From Arsenophonus apicola (GTDB lineage: Bacteria; Pseudomonadota; Gammaproteobacteria; Enterobacterales; Enterobacteriaceae): a stretch of 64,000 nucleotides of DNA. Positions within the stretch are counted from its first letter, which is position 1. Every line of letters begins with the position of its first letter. The translations under genes were made by a program, and so were the position numbers. The notes under the pieces are model-generated. The model was given only the letters and a program-made list of their open reading frames with translations. It made no database searches and had not been told where the DNA came from. Positions 43,855-53,614 of the stretch are shown one piece after another. The DNA lies in the NCBI RefSeq assembly GCF_020268605.1, contig NZ_CP084222.1:124001-188000 (forward strand), read 5' to 3'.

Positions 43855-44102
43855 GCGTAAATCAGACAGAAGTTACTTGATAAATTTTTTAGGTTACACT
43901 TTTTTATTTCAGGGCATAGTTTACAACTATGACCCGTTAAACAAGATGATTGATCAATTTGTTCTAATTTTCCCATGGCGGTTAATTTATCTAACATAGC
44001 TTCAATCATAGGTAATGACGCAGAGAATTTCTGACTAATTTGGTAAGCATCCGTTCTACCATACAGTGCAACCATATCTCTAACTTGCAATAAACTGATC
44101 AT
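43842..44102 (-). CDS. feoC: [Fe-S]-dependent regulator/accessory protein FeoC
   Basis: 86 residues (E. coli 78). Small winged-helix protein: LLQVRDMVALYGRTDAYQIS, SLPMIEAMLDKLTAMGKLEQ, then a cysteine-rich loop CLTGHSCKLCPEIKKC that can bind an iron-sulfur cluster. It follows feoB by 10 bases. Reported to protect or regulate FeoB in Salmonella and Klebsiella. Confidence 0.92.
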   Translation of the reverse strand: MISLLQVRDMVALYGRTDAYQISQKFSASLPMIEAMLDKLTAMGKLEQIDQSSCLTGHSCKLCPEIKKCNLKNLSSNFCLIYASKR

Positions 44103-44112
44103 CTAGCTCCTC

Positions 44113-46428
44113 CTAATGACATGAGCCACGTTCACGGTGGTTACATTTGTGAACATTATGATTAAGTTTAAGTGTTATGCGTTTACGTGAATGGCGTAAT
44201 AATGTGATTATCAGTAGATTAAAGGCGACGAGCAAGCCAATAACCACGGCGCTATACTGTGGATGTTGTGAGAAAGTTGTTATTTGGTAGAACAAGGCAG
44301 AGACCGAATAAGCAACATTTAAGCCCCAAAGAATTGAAAACGTCATCCAGCTTCGATTTGTTTCGCGGGCAATGGCGCCTAATACAGAAATGCAAGGAAC
44401 ATAAAGTAGAACAAAGATTAGATAGCTATAGGCTGATAAAGTTGATCCGAATCGTGCTGCCATAGCGCCCATTGTACTGCTATCCATCTCACCATCCCCT
44501 TTACTTGCTTCAATAGGATTGGATAAGACACTTAAGCTGAATGTTTCTTTCAGGCTATCCCAAGTTTCATTAACGGCATCCTCTAATTCATCTAATAAAT
44601 TAAATTGCTCGGCATCAAAAGGTGTTTGAGTAATATTTTCGGCGGTATACAGTGTATTCAATGTACCAATAACAACTTCTTTAGCTAACGCGCCTGTAAT
44701 AAGCCCAACGGTTGCTTGCCAATTATCATCGTTGATACCGATAGGTTTCAGTAGCGGGGTAAGGGTTTTACTTACTGACGCTAATGCGGATTGGTTAATG
44801 TTATCAACAACTTTACCGGATAAAGAAAAACTATTAAGTGCCCCGATAATCATACTGGCAATAATAATTACTTTTCCTGCTCTTAACACAAAACCTTTCA
44901 GTCTTTGCCAGGTTTGTAACAGTAATGTTTTTAAGTGTGGTACATGGTAGACCGGTAATTCCATGATAAAAGGCGAAGATGCGCCCCGTGCAATAGTATA
45001 TTTCAATAACAACCCGGTTAGGATCGCAATGACAATACCTAATAAATAAAGAGAAAAAACAATACTTGCTCCATTTTTGCCAAAAAAAGCAGCTGCAAAA
45101 ACAGCAAAGATAGCTAATCTTGCGCCACAAGACATAAAAGGTGCCATCAAAATGGTGATTAATCGTTCGCGTGGAGTATCTAATGTCCGTGCTCCCATAA
45201 TGGCAGGCACATTACAACCAAAACCGACTATCTAAGGAACAAAAGATTTACCAGGCAAACCTAGTGCTTGCATCAGTCTATCCATGACAAATGCCGTGCG
45301 TGCCATATAACCTGAGTCTTCCAATATAGAAAGGAATAAATACATTAAACCAATTTGGGGAACTAATGGTAATACCGTGTTAATACCGCCCCCAACCCCT
45401 TGGGCAAGGAAAACAGTCAGCCATTGTGGTAAATTAAAAGTATGACCAACCCATTGAATTCCATGAATGAAAATGGCTTCTGATCCACCTTCAAAGAGGG
45501 GTTGTAATGCACCACCGATATTGATAGCAAGTATAAACATTAAATACATGATAAAAAGAAATGTAGGCAACCCAAGCCAGCGATTAAGGACGAAATTATC
45601 AATAAATTGCGTTAAGCTATTAGGTTTTGCCGTTTCAGTATTAATGACCGCTTCGCAAAGGGTTGCAATAGTTTGATAGCGTGCATCAGCAATGATAAGT
45701 TCAGGTTCTTCAGCTTGTTGGGATTGCAAATGTGCTTTTATTTTACCTAATCTATCAGTGGAAATAGCGCTACGTTCGCGGCTATAGATATCACCTTCTA
45801 ATATTTGTAGTGCTAACCAACGGCGCTGTTGATGACTGAATGTATTATGGTCGATAATTTGAGTTAATTTTTCCACTTCAGTGAGCAAAATATCGGGATA
45901 GTGGATGAGGGTTGAAATAAGATTATTGCTATGCTGATCGATCGCTTGTTTTAATTTGCTAATACCTTTTGCGCGAGTCGATACTAAGGGAATAACAGGG
46001 CAACCTAGGCGTGCCTGAAGTTCATCAATATTAATGTGAATATTTTGGTTTTCAGCAATATCCAACATGTTAAGCGCGACGAGACAAGGTACACCTAATT
46101 CAATAAGTTGTATTGTTAGATAAAGATTACGTTCGAGGTTAGCGGCATCGATAACATTGATCAGCATATCCGCTTCGCCACTCAGGATGAAATGACAAGC
46201 AATTTGTTCATCGAGTGAGGTTTGTTCTGAAATAGTTGTTAATGAATAGGTGCCAGGTAGGTCAACTAATTCAATATCATATTCCGAGGTTGCAAAGCGG
46301 CCAACCTTTCGCTCAACGGTGACACCAGCCCAATTTCCCACACGTTGGCGAGCGCCTGTTAATTGATTAAAGAGTGTCGTTTTACCGGCGTTAGGGTTGC
46401 CAATAAGGCCAATAGTTAATGATTTCAT
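44113..46428 (-). pseudogene. feoB: Ferrous iron transporter FeoB, interrupted by an in-frame amber codon
   Basis: The frame from 46428 codes for the G-protein and first membrane half (LIGNPNAGKTTLFNQLTG P-loop, VDLPGTYSL, ALNMLDIAE, later LFLSILEDSGYMARTAFVMD) and stops with TAG at 45234-45232 after GKSFVP. It continues in the same frame as IVGFGCNVPAIMGARTLDTP and then the remaining spans to the TGA or TAA at 44113. Readthrough gives 771 residues (E. coli 773). The lost codon is the Leu of GKSFVPLIVGFGCNVPA, and TTG to TAG is one base change. The downstream part could restart at GTG 45210, but the conserved GFGCNVP gate would be cut from both fragments. Confidence 0.9.
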
Positions 46429-46486
46429 AGTTCTGGGGTCAGATGAGTAATAAGTAATAGGCTATTTAGTTAACATAAAAATATTT

Positions 46487-46723
46487 TTATACTACTTGGT
46501 TGCCGGCATCGTCTAAATTTAATAGTGCAAGATCTTTTTTTCTTACGATCAAGTTCATACGGCGAGTTTGGATTTGAATAGGATCACCAAGCGGCGCTAT
46601 ACGAATAACGTTAAAAAAAGATCCAGGTAACATGCCTAAAGAAAGTAACTTCTGGCGGTAAGCTGGATTTATTTCTGATGAAAATCCGACAATTTTGTAT
46701 CGATGATTAGGAAGAATTGACAT
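46487..46723 (-). CDS. feoA: Ferrous iron transport protein A
   Basis: 78 residues from the ATG at 46723 (E. coli 75), chosen because GGAAG lies five to ten bases upstream and the alignment begins there; the frame to 46786 adds an unsupported hydrophobic head. SH3-like fold: YKIVGFSSEINPAYRQKLLS, LGMLPGSFFNVIRIAPLGDP and VRKKDLALLNL. It supports FeoB function in the cytoplasm. First gene of feoABC, behind a Fur box. Confidence 0.95.
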   Translation of the reverse strand: MSILPNHRYKIVGFSSEINPAYRQKLLSLGMLPGSFFNVIRIAPLGDPIQIQTRRMNLIVRKKDLALLNLDDAGNQVV

Positions 46724-46795
46724 AGACACTTCCACTATAAAGCCAAAAAATAAAGATACCGTAAATAGGTACCAGACGAATAGCAAAATTAATAA

Positions 46796-46836
46796 GAAAT
46801 ATTATCATTATCACATTAATAATGATAATCATAATT
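46796..46836 (-). promoter_or_regulatory. Fur box upstream of feoA
   Basis: AATAATGATAATCATAATT at 46818-46836 matches 16 of 19 bases of the Fur consensus. A neighbouring overlapping copy of the GATAATGATAAT motif lies on the minus strand at about 46796-46814. It is about 95 bases upstream of the feoA start, so iron-dependent repression of feoABC is expected. Confidence 0.8.
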
Positions 46837-47031
46837 ATGTGCTACTCGTATTAATTTAGCGCTTTTTTTAAATGACAGCAATTGATATTGATCAATCGTT
46901 ACTTTGAGAGTGAACTATTGGCAGCAAAATTAGCGTTAATTCATTATTTTTATTAAAAAAACGATTTTTTATAACAGAATAGGTAATAGCCTGATACTAG
47001 ATCAAACTATTAGCTATATAAATATTGACTA

Positions 47032-49356
47032 TTAGCGCTTTTTATTAAGTGCCGCCGCCAGCGCATCACCCATAACACTATTACCGAATAGTGTATTGCT
47101 TTGTTGGGATGTTTTGGTTGAACTGGCTGAGGGGACATTTCTGCCTGTTTGCTGCTTATTACGATGTTGTGGTGTATCTACTGTTTTCTCATCTAGGCGC
47201 ATGGTCAGCGCAATTCGTTTACGGTTTAAATCAATATCAATGATTTTAACGGTGATAATATCACCTGCCTTGACTATGGAATGCGGATCTTTAATAAATT
47301 TATCAGACAAGGAGGAAATGTGTACCAGACCATCCTGGTGAACGCCAATATCGACAAACGCGCCAAAATTGGTCACATTGGTCACCGAACCTTCTAATAT
47401 CATACCTACTTTGAGATCTTCCATTGTTTCAATGCCATCGACAAAGGTGGCTGTTTTAAATTCTGGTCGCGGGTCTCGTCCAGGCTTTTCTAATTGCTTT
47501 AAAATATCATTTACCGTCGGAATACCAAATTTATCAGTAGTAAACTGTTCTGGTTTGAGGTTATTGAGCACGCTAGTGTTACCCATGATCATTTTTAAGG
47601 GTTGCTTAGTGGTTAATAAAATTTTTTCTACGATTGGATAAGCTTCAGGATGAACTGTTGAGGCATCGAGAGGATTATTCCCTGCCATAATGCGTAAAAA
47701 CCCCGCGCACTGCTCAAAAGCTTTTGTACCAAGACGCGTAACTTGTAATAGTTGTTTGCGGTCATTAAAGCGCCCGTGTTCGTTACGCCAATTAACAACA
47801 TTTTGGGCAATTGTTTTACTTAGCCCTGCAACATGAGAAAGGAGAGCAACAGAGGCGGTATTTAGATCGACTCCGACTGCGTTTACACAATCTTCGACTA
47901 CCGCTGCTAATTTTTTAGCGAGTAAAGTTTGGTTAACATCATGTTGGTATTGGCCAACACCAATTGATTTGGGATCAATTTTTACTAATTCAGCTAACGG
48001 GTCTTGTAAACGACGAGCAATAGAGACTGCACCACGTAAAGAGACATCGAGAGTGGGAAATTCTTGTGCCGCTAACTCAGAGGCTGAGTAAACTGAAGCG
48101 CCAGATTCACTAACGATCACTTTCTGTGCAGTAATATTTGGGTACTGTTTTTTAACTGCGGCGAAAAAGCGTTCCGTTTCACGCGAAGCAGTACCATTAC
48201 CAATGGCCACCAAGGCAACTTTATATTTCTCACATAAGGATGCAATAGTTGCTGCAGATTTTGTTGCTTGACCGGTATGAGGATAAATCGTGTCGGTAGT
48301 AATGAGTTTGCCTGTCCCATCAACAATAGCAACTTTAACGCCCGTGCGTAAGCCAGGATCTAATCCCATGGTGGTATGCATACCGGCAGGCGCTGCCATT
48401 AAAAGGTCATGTAGATTACGTGCGAAAACATGGATCGCTTCTTCTTCTGCTTTTTCCCGTAAGGTAGCCATCAATTCTGTTTCAAGATGTAACAGAATTT
48501 TGACTCGCCATGTCCAACTGATAACAGCTCTTCGCCATTTATCTGCTGGTGCATTATTTAAATGTAAGCCAAAGTGTTGAGTAATAATTTCTTCACAATA
48601 ACTTTCTTTTGGCGATGGTTCAAATTGTGGATCGGCATTAAGTGATAATTGTAAAATGCCACCGTTACGGCCACGAAACATGGCAAGCGCTCGGTGGGAA
48701 GGGATATGCGCAATAAGCTCATGGTGATCAAAATAATCGCTAAATTTTGTTCCTACTGTTTCTTTGCCTTCGATTACTTTGGCTGTTAAGTGGGCATTTT
48801 TCCACAAATAATTACGAATTTTGCTAAGTAAATTTGCATCTTCAGCGAAGCGTTCCATTAGAATATAGCGGGCACCATCAAGTGCAGCTTTAGTGTCATT
48901 AATATTTTTTTGTGGATCAATAAAGGTTTCGGCTATCTGTTCCGGTATATGTTGGGGCTCATTCCATAATCGCTCCGCCAGAGGCGCTAAGCCAGCTTCA
49001 ATTGCTATTTGGCCTCGGGTACGACGTTTGGGCTTATAAGGTAAATAGAGATCTTCAAGCTCAGTTTTATTAAATGTGTTATTAATCGCTTCAGCAAGTT
49101 CAGCGGTAAGCTTTCCTTGTTCATTAATCGATTTTAGAATAGTTTGGCGGCGTTCGTTTAATTCACGTAAGTAACTTAAACGCGTTTCAAGTTTACGCAG
49201 TTGATTATCATCGAGCCCGCCTGTGACTTCTTTACGATAGCGGGCAATAAAGGGAACGGTATTTCCTTCATCGAGTAATGTAATAGCTGAAAGTACTTGC
49301 GCTGGTGTGGTGTCTAATTCATGTGCAATAATTTTGCTTAAGGATTTATTCATCAT
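47032..49356 (-). CDS. tex: Tex/YhgF transcription-associated RNA-binding protein
   Basis: 774 residues (E. coli YhgF 773). Multi-domain: N-terminal helical part with VPFIARYRKEVTGGLDDNQL, YqgF/RNase H-like domain with GLDPGLRTGVKVAIVDGTGK, helix-hairpin-helix NTASVALLSHVAGLSKTIAQ, and a C-terminal S1 domain GSVTNVTNFGAFVDIGVHQD followed by GLVHISSL. The role in transcription or RNA handling is only partly known. Divergent from greB, as in E. coli. Confidence 0.96.
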   Translation of the reverse strand: MMNKSLSKIIAHELDTTPAQVLSAITLLDEGNTVPFIARYRKEVTGGLDDNQLRKLETRLSYLRELNERRQTILKSINEQGKLTAELAEAINNTFNKTELEDLYLPYKPKRRTRGQIAIEAGLAPLAERLWNEPQHIPEQIAETFIDPQKNINDTKAALDGARYILMERFAEDANLLSKIRNYLWKNAHLTAKVIEGKETVGTKFSDYFDHHELIAHIPSHRALAMFRGRNGGILQLSLNADPQFEPSPKESYCEEIITQHFGLHLNNAPADKWRRAVISWTWRVKILLHLETELMATLREKAEEEAIHVFARNLHDLLMAAPAGMHTTMGLDPGLRTGVKVAIVDGTGKLITTDTIYPHTGQATKSAATIASLCEKYKVALVAIGNGTASRETERFFAAVKKQYPNITAQKVIVSESGASVYSASELAAQEFPTLDVSLRGAVSIARRLQDPLAELVKIDPKSIGVGQYQHDVNQTLLAKKLAAVVEDCVNAVGVDLNTASVALLSHVAGLSKTIAQNVVNWRNEHGRFNDRKQLLQVTRLGTKAFEQCAGFLRIMAGNNPLDASTVHPEAYPIVEKILLTTKQPLKMIMGNTSVLNNLKPEQFTTDKFGIPTVNDILKQLEKPGRDPRPEFKTATFVDGIETMEDLKVGMILEGSVTNVTNFGAFVDIGVHQDGLVHISSLSDKFIKDPHSIVKAGDIITVKIIDIDLNRKRIALTMRLDEKTVDTPQHRNKQQTGRNVPSASSTKTSQQSNTLFGNSVMGDALAAALNKKR

Positions 49357-49545
49357 TTTAGTTTCTTCAATACTTAAATAGGACGCAATTATCTGCTTAT
49401 GTGCACATTTATACGTGTTGAAAACAATAATTTCCAGTTAACATTATATTTGGATATTAGAACCTGATGTAGTCAACGAAAACTTTTTTTTGAATTATAT
49501 ATAGTAATTAGTTTAAATTAAGGTTAATCATACTGAGTTTTTATT

Positions 49546-50028
49546 GTGAAAAATAATTATATTACTCGTGAAGGCTGGAACAATCTTGAAAAAGAGTTGA
49601 AGTTTCTTTGGCGAAAGGAGCGACCAAAAGTCACCCAAGCTGTATCAGAGGCAGCGGCACTTGGTGATCGCTCAGAGAATGCGGAGTATATTTATGGTAA
49701 AAAGCGATTACGAGAAATTGATCGACGTATTCGATTTTTATCTAAACGTCTTGAAGTATTAAAGATAGTTGATCCCGATCCTCGTCAGGAAGGTAGAGTT
49801 TATTTTGGTGCTTGGGTAAAACTACAAGATGAAAATGGTGTTATTAAAGTTTTTCGCTTAGTTGGACCTGATGAATTTAATCCGATTAAAAAATGGATTT
49901 CTATTAATTCACCTGTGGCAAGGGAATTATTAGGTAAACAAATTGATGATGAAGTTACGGTGAATACGCCAAATGGTATTATTACTTACTGGATACTGGA
50001 AATTAATTATCAAGGGATTGAGTTGTAA
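49546..50028 (+). CDS. greB: Transcription elongation factor GreB
   Basis: 160 residues from GTG at 49546 (E. coli 158). It rescues backtracked RNA polymerase by stimulating transcript cleavage. N-terminal coiled coil with the acidic tip: ITREGWNNLEKELKFLWRKE, ALGDRSENAEYIYGKKRLRE, where Asp-Arg-Ser-Glu-Asn is the Gre tip motif; then KIVDPDPRQEGRVYFGAWV and the C-terminal FKBP-like domain. Confidence 0.96.
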   Translation: MKNNYITREGWNNLEKELKFLWRKERPKVTQAVSEAAALGDRSENAEYIYGKKRLREIDRRIRFLSKRLEVLKIVDPDPRQEGRVYFGAWVKLQDENGVIKVFRLVGPDEFNPIKKWISINSPVARELLGKQIDDEVTVNTPNGIITYWILEINYQGIEL

Positions 50029-50171
50029 ATGATATAAAATTAAAAAGATCAATTAAATGTAAATATTAATCTGAAAAAGACTAATAGAAATTAGTTATAT
50101 TATTATATGGCCTTATTTGTTATTAAGGCACTATGTATAGGGATCTTAAAAATATTTATGGAGTCAAAAAA

Positions 50172-50891
50172 ATGCAAGAAAATTATAAAATTCTTGTTGT
50201 GGATGATGATATGCGTTTGCGCTCTTTACTGGAGCGTTATTTAACTGAACAAGGTTTTCAGGTACGTAGTACTGCTAATGCGGAGCAAATGGATCGTATT
50301 TTGACTCGTGAATCTATTCATTTGATTGTACTAGATTTGATGTTACCTGGAGAAGATGGCTTATCCATTTGCCGTCGTTTAAGAAGTCAAAATAATCCTA
50401 TTCCTATTATTATGGTAACAGCAAAAGGTGAAGAGGTAGATAGGATTGTTGGATTAGAAATTGGGGCGGATGATTATATACCAAAGCCATTTAATCCTAG
50501 AGAATTATTGGCTCGTATTCGTGCCGTTTTACGACGTCAGGCAAATGAGCTGCCGGGTGCACCGGCCCAGGATGAGGCGGTAATTCGGTTTGGTAAATTC
50601 AAATTAAATCTAGGAACAAGGGAAATGTTTCAAGATGATGAGTCTATGCCATTAACTAGTGGTGAGTTTGCTGTTTTAAAAGTATTGGTCTCTTATCCAC
50701 GTGAGCCTCTGTCTCGTGACAAACTGATGAGTCTTGCTCGTGGGCGTGAATATAGTGCCATGGAGCGTTCGATAGATGTGCAGATTTCACGTCTACGTCG
50801 AATGATTGAGGATGATCCTACTCACCCACGTTATATTCAAACGGTTTGGGGATTGGGTTATGTATTTGTGCCGGATGGTAGTAAAGCATGA
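50172..50891 (+). CDS. ompR: Response regulator OmpR
   Basis: 239 residues from the ATG at 50172, same as E. coli, with GGAG (50160-50163) eight bases upstream; the frame from 50133 adds an unsupported head. Receiver domain KILVVDDDMRLRSLLERYL, phosphoacceptor Asp in IVLDLMLPGEDG, VTAKGEE, Lys in YIPKPFNPRELLARI; winged-helix output domain with GEFAVLKVLVSYPREPLSRD and SIDVQISRLRRMIEDDPTHP, YIQTVWGLGYVF. Controls porins in response to osmolarity and pH. Overlaps envZ by ATGA. Confidence 0.97.
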   Translation: MQENYKILVVDDDMRLRSLLERYLTEQGFQVRSTANAEQMDRILTRESIHLIVLDLMLPGEDGLSICRRLRSQNNPIPIIMVTAKGEEVDRIVGLEIGADDYIPKPFNPRELLARIRAVLRRQANELPGAPAQDEAVIRFGKFKLNLGTREMFQDDESMPLTSGEFAVLKVLVSYPREPLSRDKLMSLARGREYSAMERSIDVQISRLRRMIEDDPTHPRYIQTVWGLGYVFVPDGSKA

Positions 50892-52213
50892 AACGATTGC
50901 GTTTTTCCAGACGTAACACGTTTTCTCGTTCATTATTTGTTATTGTTACTTTACTGTTTGCTAGTTTAGTCACCAGCTATTTGGTTGTGCTTAATTTTGT
51001 TGTGATGCCAAGTCTTCAGCAGCTCAATAAAGTCTTAGCCTATGAAGTGCATACGTTATTAACAGAGAAAATCGAATTACAAGATGGAAATGCAATTTTG
51101 ATGCCTCCATCATTTAAGAAGAAAATCTATAAGGAGTTGGGTATTAATTTTTATACCAAGTCACTTGCTATGGAGAAAGGCTTACGTTGGGCGAGACATT
51201 ACGAGGAATTAAGCCAACAGATGGCGGAATATATGGGTGGCAAGGCGGATGTTCGTCTTGAAATCGCCAAAGAGCATCCTTTTTTATGGTTAAATTCTTA
51301 TCTTGCCCCAAATGTATGGATACGATTGCCTTTAACTGAAATAGGACAGAATCAGTTCGCCGTTGTATTTCGTTATACCCTGGCTATTTTTTTAACCATT
51401 TTTGCTATTACATGGCTTTATATACGCTATCAAAGTAGGCCATTATTTGTGTTAGAAAATTATGCTAAGCAAATGGGAAAAGGTGTCATGGTTCCTGCAA
51501 TCAAGGAAGAAGGTTCATTAGAAATACGTTATGTCATCCGCGCTTTTAATCGTATGTCATCTGGGATAAAAATGCTGGAAAATGATAGAACGATATTAAT
51601 GGCAGGGGTGAGCCATGACTTGAGAACGCCGTTAACACGGATTCGGTTAGCGACAGAAATGATGAATGAAAAGGATCAATATCTCGCAGAATCAATTAAC
51701 AAAGATATTGAAGAGTGTGATGCTATTATTGAGCAATTCATGGACTATATACGTACAGGTCGGGAAATGAATATGGAGTTTTGTGACTTGAACAAAGTCC
51801 TACTTGAAGCTGTTAATGCTGAGAGTAGTTTTCTGCCTAATATTGAGACACAAATTAGTTCAACACCAATTATTATTAATGCTAATGTAATTGCTATTAA
51901 ACGAGCAGTAACCAATATGCTGGTTAACGCTTTTCGCTATGGCAATGGTTGGGTAAAAGTCAGTAGTGGTGTAATAAAAGATCATGCCTGGTTTCAGGTT
52001 GAGGATGATGGTGCAGGAATTAAAAAAGAGAGTATTCAACATCTTTTTCAACCTTTTGTGCAAGGCGAAAGAGCAAGAAGTAATGGCGGTACAGGATTAG
52101 GATTAGCAATTATTCGCCGAATTATTGATGCTCATGATGGTGAAATTATTATAGATAAAAGTAAACGAGGAGGATTATCTATACGGGCAACTTTACCATT
52201 AATGGAAAAATAA
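50888..52213 (+). CDS. envZ: Osmosensor histidine kinase EnvZ
   Basis: 441 residues (E. coli 450). First membrane span at about 16-36, a periplasmic sensor part, second span at about 160-180, HAMP, then the phosphoacceptor His243 in SHDLRTPLTRIRLATEM, the same number as E. coli. ATPase domain motifs: NMLVNAFRYG (N box), VEDDGAGIKKES (G1) and GGTGLGLAII (G2). The ATG overlaps the ompR stop, so the pair is coupled. In E. coli pckA follows in this neighbourhood; here pstS does. Confidence 0.96.
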   Translation: MKRLRFSRRNTFSRSLFVIVTLLFASLVTSYLVVLNFVVMPSLQQLNKVLAYEVHTLLTEKIELQDGNAILMPPSFKKKIYKELGINFYTKSLAMEKGLRWARHYEELSQQMAEYMGGKADVRLEIAKEHPFLWLNSYLAPNVWIRLPLTEIGQNQFAVVFRYTLAIFLTIFAITWLYIRYQSRPLFVLENYAKQMGKGVMVPAIKEEGSLEIRYVIRAFNRMSSGIKMLENDRTILMAGVSHDLRTPLTRIRLATEMMNEKDQYLAESINKDIEECDAIIEQFMDYIRTGREMNMEFCDLNKVLLEAVNAESSFLPNIETQISSTPIIINANVIAIKRAVTNMLVNAFRYGNGWVKVSSGVIKDHAWFQVEDDGAGIKKESIQHLFQPFVQGERARSNGGTGLGLAIIRRIIDAHDGEIIIDKSKRGGLSIRATLPLMEK

Positions 52214-52351
52214 AAATTTAAATTTTTATTTAGCCGTAATTTAACTGAAAATTTTATCATATTTTATGAAATCATATAATTCTTTGATTTTAAAAATTTA
52301 TTATATCTATTTATAAGGCTATATTTTTAAATAAATTGGTTATTAATTTAA

Positions 52352-52407
52352 CAGTCATAAAACTATCATAAATAATACATCTTTCTGTCATCTAACTAAT
52401 CTATTTT
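52352..52407 (+). promoter_or_regulatory. PhoB (Pho box) promoter of pstS
   Basis: CAGTCATAAAACTATCAT (52352-52369) is two PhoB half-sites in the 7+4 pattern, and CTGTCAT recurs at 52385-52391. All units start in steps of 11 bases (52352, 52363, 52374 weak, 52385). TATTTT at 52402-52407 is the -10, ten bases after the last CTGTCAT, the same layout I recall for the E. coli pstS promoter. Confidence 0.85.
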
Positions 52408-52480
52408 CTCCTCGTATTTTTTTAACTCGCTACAATTAACAGAGTAACTTGTTTCTCTTTCATCCCAAATAGGAGGGATT

Positions 52481-53518
52481 ATGAAATTGATACGTTCTAT
52501 CATCGTTAATGTCATAACCATAATTTCTTTGACAACAATGTCAGCTTATGCGGCAACTAGCCTAACTGGAGCTGGCGCCACATTTCCTGCACCGGTTTAT
52601 GCAAAATGGGCGGATAGCTACCAAAAACAAACGGGTGATCAGATTAACTACCAGGGGATTGGTTCATCCGGTGGGATAAAACAGATTATAGCTAAAACAG
52701 TTGATTTTGGTGCCTCTGATGCGCCTTTAAATGATGAAAAACTTCATCAAGCCGATCTTATTCAATTTCCAACTGTGATTGGCGGCGTTGTTCCAACGGT
52801 CAATATTGCCGGTATTGAATCTGGACAATTGATATTAGATGGCAAAACATTGGCTAACATTTATCTAGGTGTCATTAAAAAATGGAATGACCCGAAAATT
52901 ATTGAATTAAATCAGGGCTTAAAATTACCAGCACAAAATATTACCGTGGTTAGACGTGCTGATGGCTCAGGAACGACTTTTGTTTTTACTAGTTATCTTG
53001 CCAAAGTGAATGCTGATTGGAAAAATAAGATAGGTACAGGTTCTACCGTAAGGTGGCCAACTGGCATTGCTGGAAAAGGTAATGAAGGGGTTGCTGCCTT
53101 TGTTCAACGTCTACCTGGCGCAATCGGTTATGTAGAATATGCCTATGCTAAACAGAATAAATTAGCGTATACCAAATTAATTTCTGCCGATGGAGAAGCG
53201 GTTGCACCAACTGCAAATAGTTTTAGCGCCGCTGCTAAAAAGGCTGATTGGACTAAAACGTTTGCGCAAGATCTTACCAATCAAGCGGGAAAAAATGTAT
53301 GGCCAATTACTTCCGCAACTTTTATCTTATTACATAAAAAACAGAAAAATATTAAGAAGGGAAAAGCCATATTAGCATTCTTTGATTGGGCATATGACAA
53401 AGGAGCTGATCAGGCTAAGGCTTTGGATTATGCGACATTGCCGAATGAAGTTGTGGCACATATTCGGGCAGCATGGAAAAGTAATATAAAGGATGCTAAT
53501 GGTAATCCTATATACTGA
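52481..53518 (+). CDS. pstS: Phosphate-binding periplasmic protein PstS
   Basis: 345 residues (E. coli 346). Signal peptide to about residue 24 (IIVNVITIISLTTMSAYA), then ATSLTGAGATFPAPVYAKWA, YQGIGSSGGIKQI, GASDAPLNDEKL, VVRRADGSGTTFVFTSYL and GAIGYVEYAYAKQNKL, which bind phosphate. AGGAGG lies six bases before the ATG. First gene of pstSCAB-phoU, under PhoB control. Confidence 0.97.
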   Translation: MKLIRSIIVNVITIISLTTMSAYAATSLTGAGATFPAPVYAKWADSYQKQTGDQINYQGIGSSGGIKQIIAKTVDFGASDAPLNDEKLHQADLIQFPTVIGGVVPTVNIAGIESGQLILDGKTLANIYLGVIKKWNDPKIIELNQGLKLPAQNITVVRRADGSGTTFVFTSYLAKVNADWKNKIGTGSTVRWPTGIAGKGNEGVAAFVQRLPGAIGYVEYAYAKQNKLAYTKLISADGEAVAPTANSFSAAAKKADWTKTFAQDLTNQAGKNVWPITSATFILLHKKQKNIKKGKAILAFFDWAYDKGADQAKALDYATLPNEVVAHIRAAWKSNIKDANGNPIY

Positions 53519-53574
53519 ATTGAGTGTGACATCAGCAGAAAGTAAAAATCGCGCTCTAATATAAATGAATGATT

Positions 53575-53597
53575 ATCCCCTTATTATATAAGGGGAT
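53575..53597 (+). repeat. Intercistronic hairpin between pstS and pstC
   Basis: ATCCCCTTAT (53575-53584) and ATAAGGGGAT (53588-53597) form a ten-base perfect stem with a three-base loop. Probably a transcript stabiliser or partial terminator that keeps pstS expression above the rest of the operon; not followed by a T run. Confidence 0.6.
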
Positions 53598-53614
53598 TAA
53601 AATGAGAAAAAATA

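Noticed and set aside
45210..45234. feoB as a naturally split two-gene transporter
   Set aside because: Both parts are in one frame with a single TAG and a conserved GFGCNVP segment that would be untranslated; a nonsense lesion is simpler.
46724..46786. Longer FeoA start giving a hydrophobic N-terminal helix
   Set aside because: FeoA is a soluble protein of about 75 residues; the internal ATG at 46723 has a good ribosome-binding site and matches the family start.
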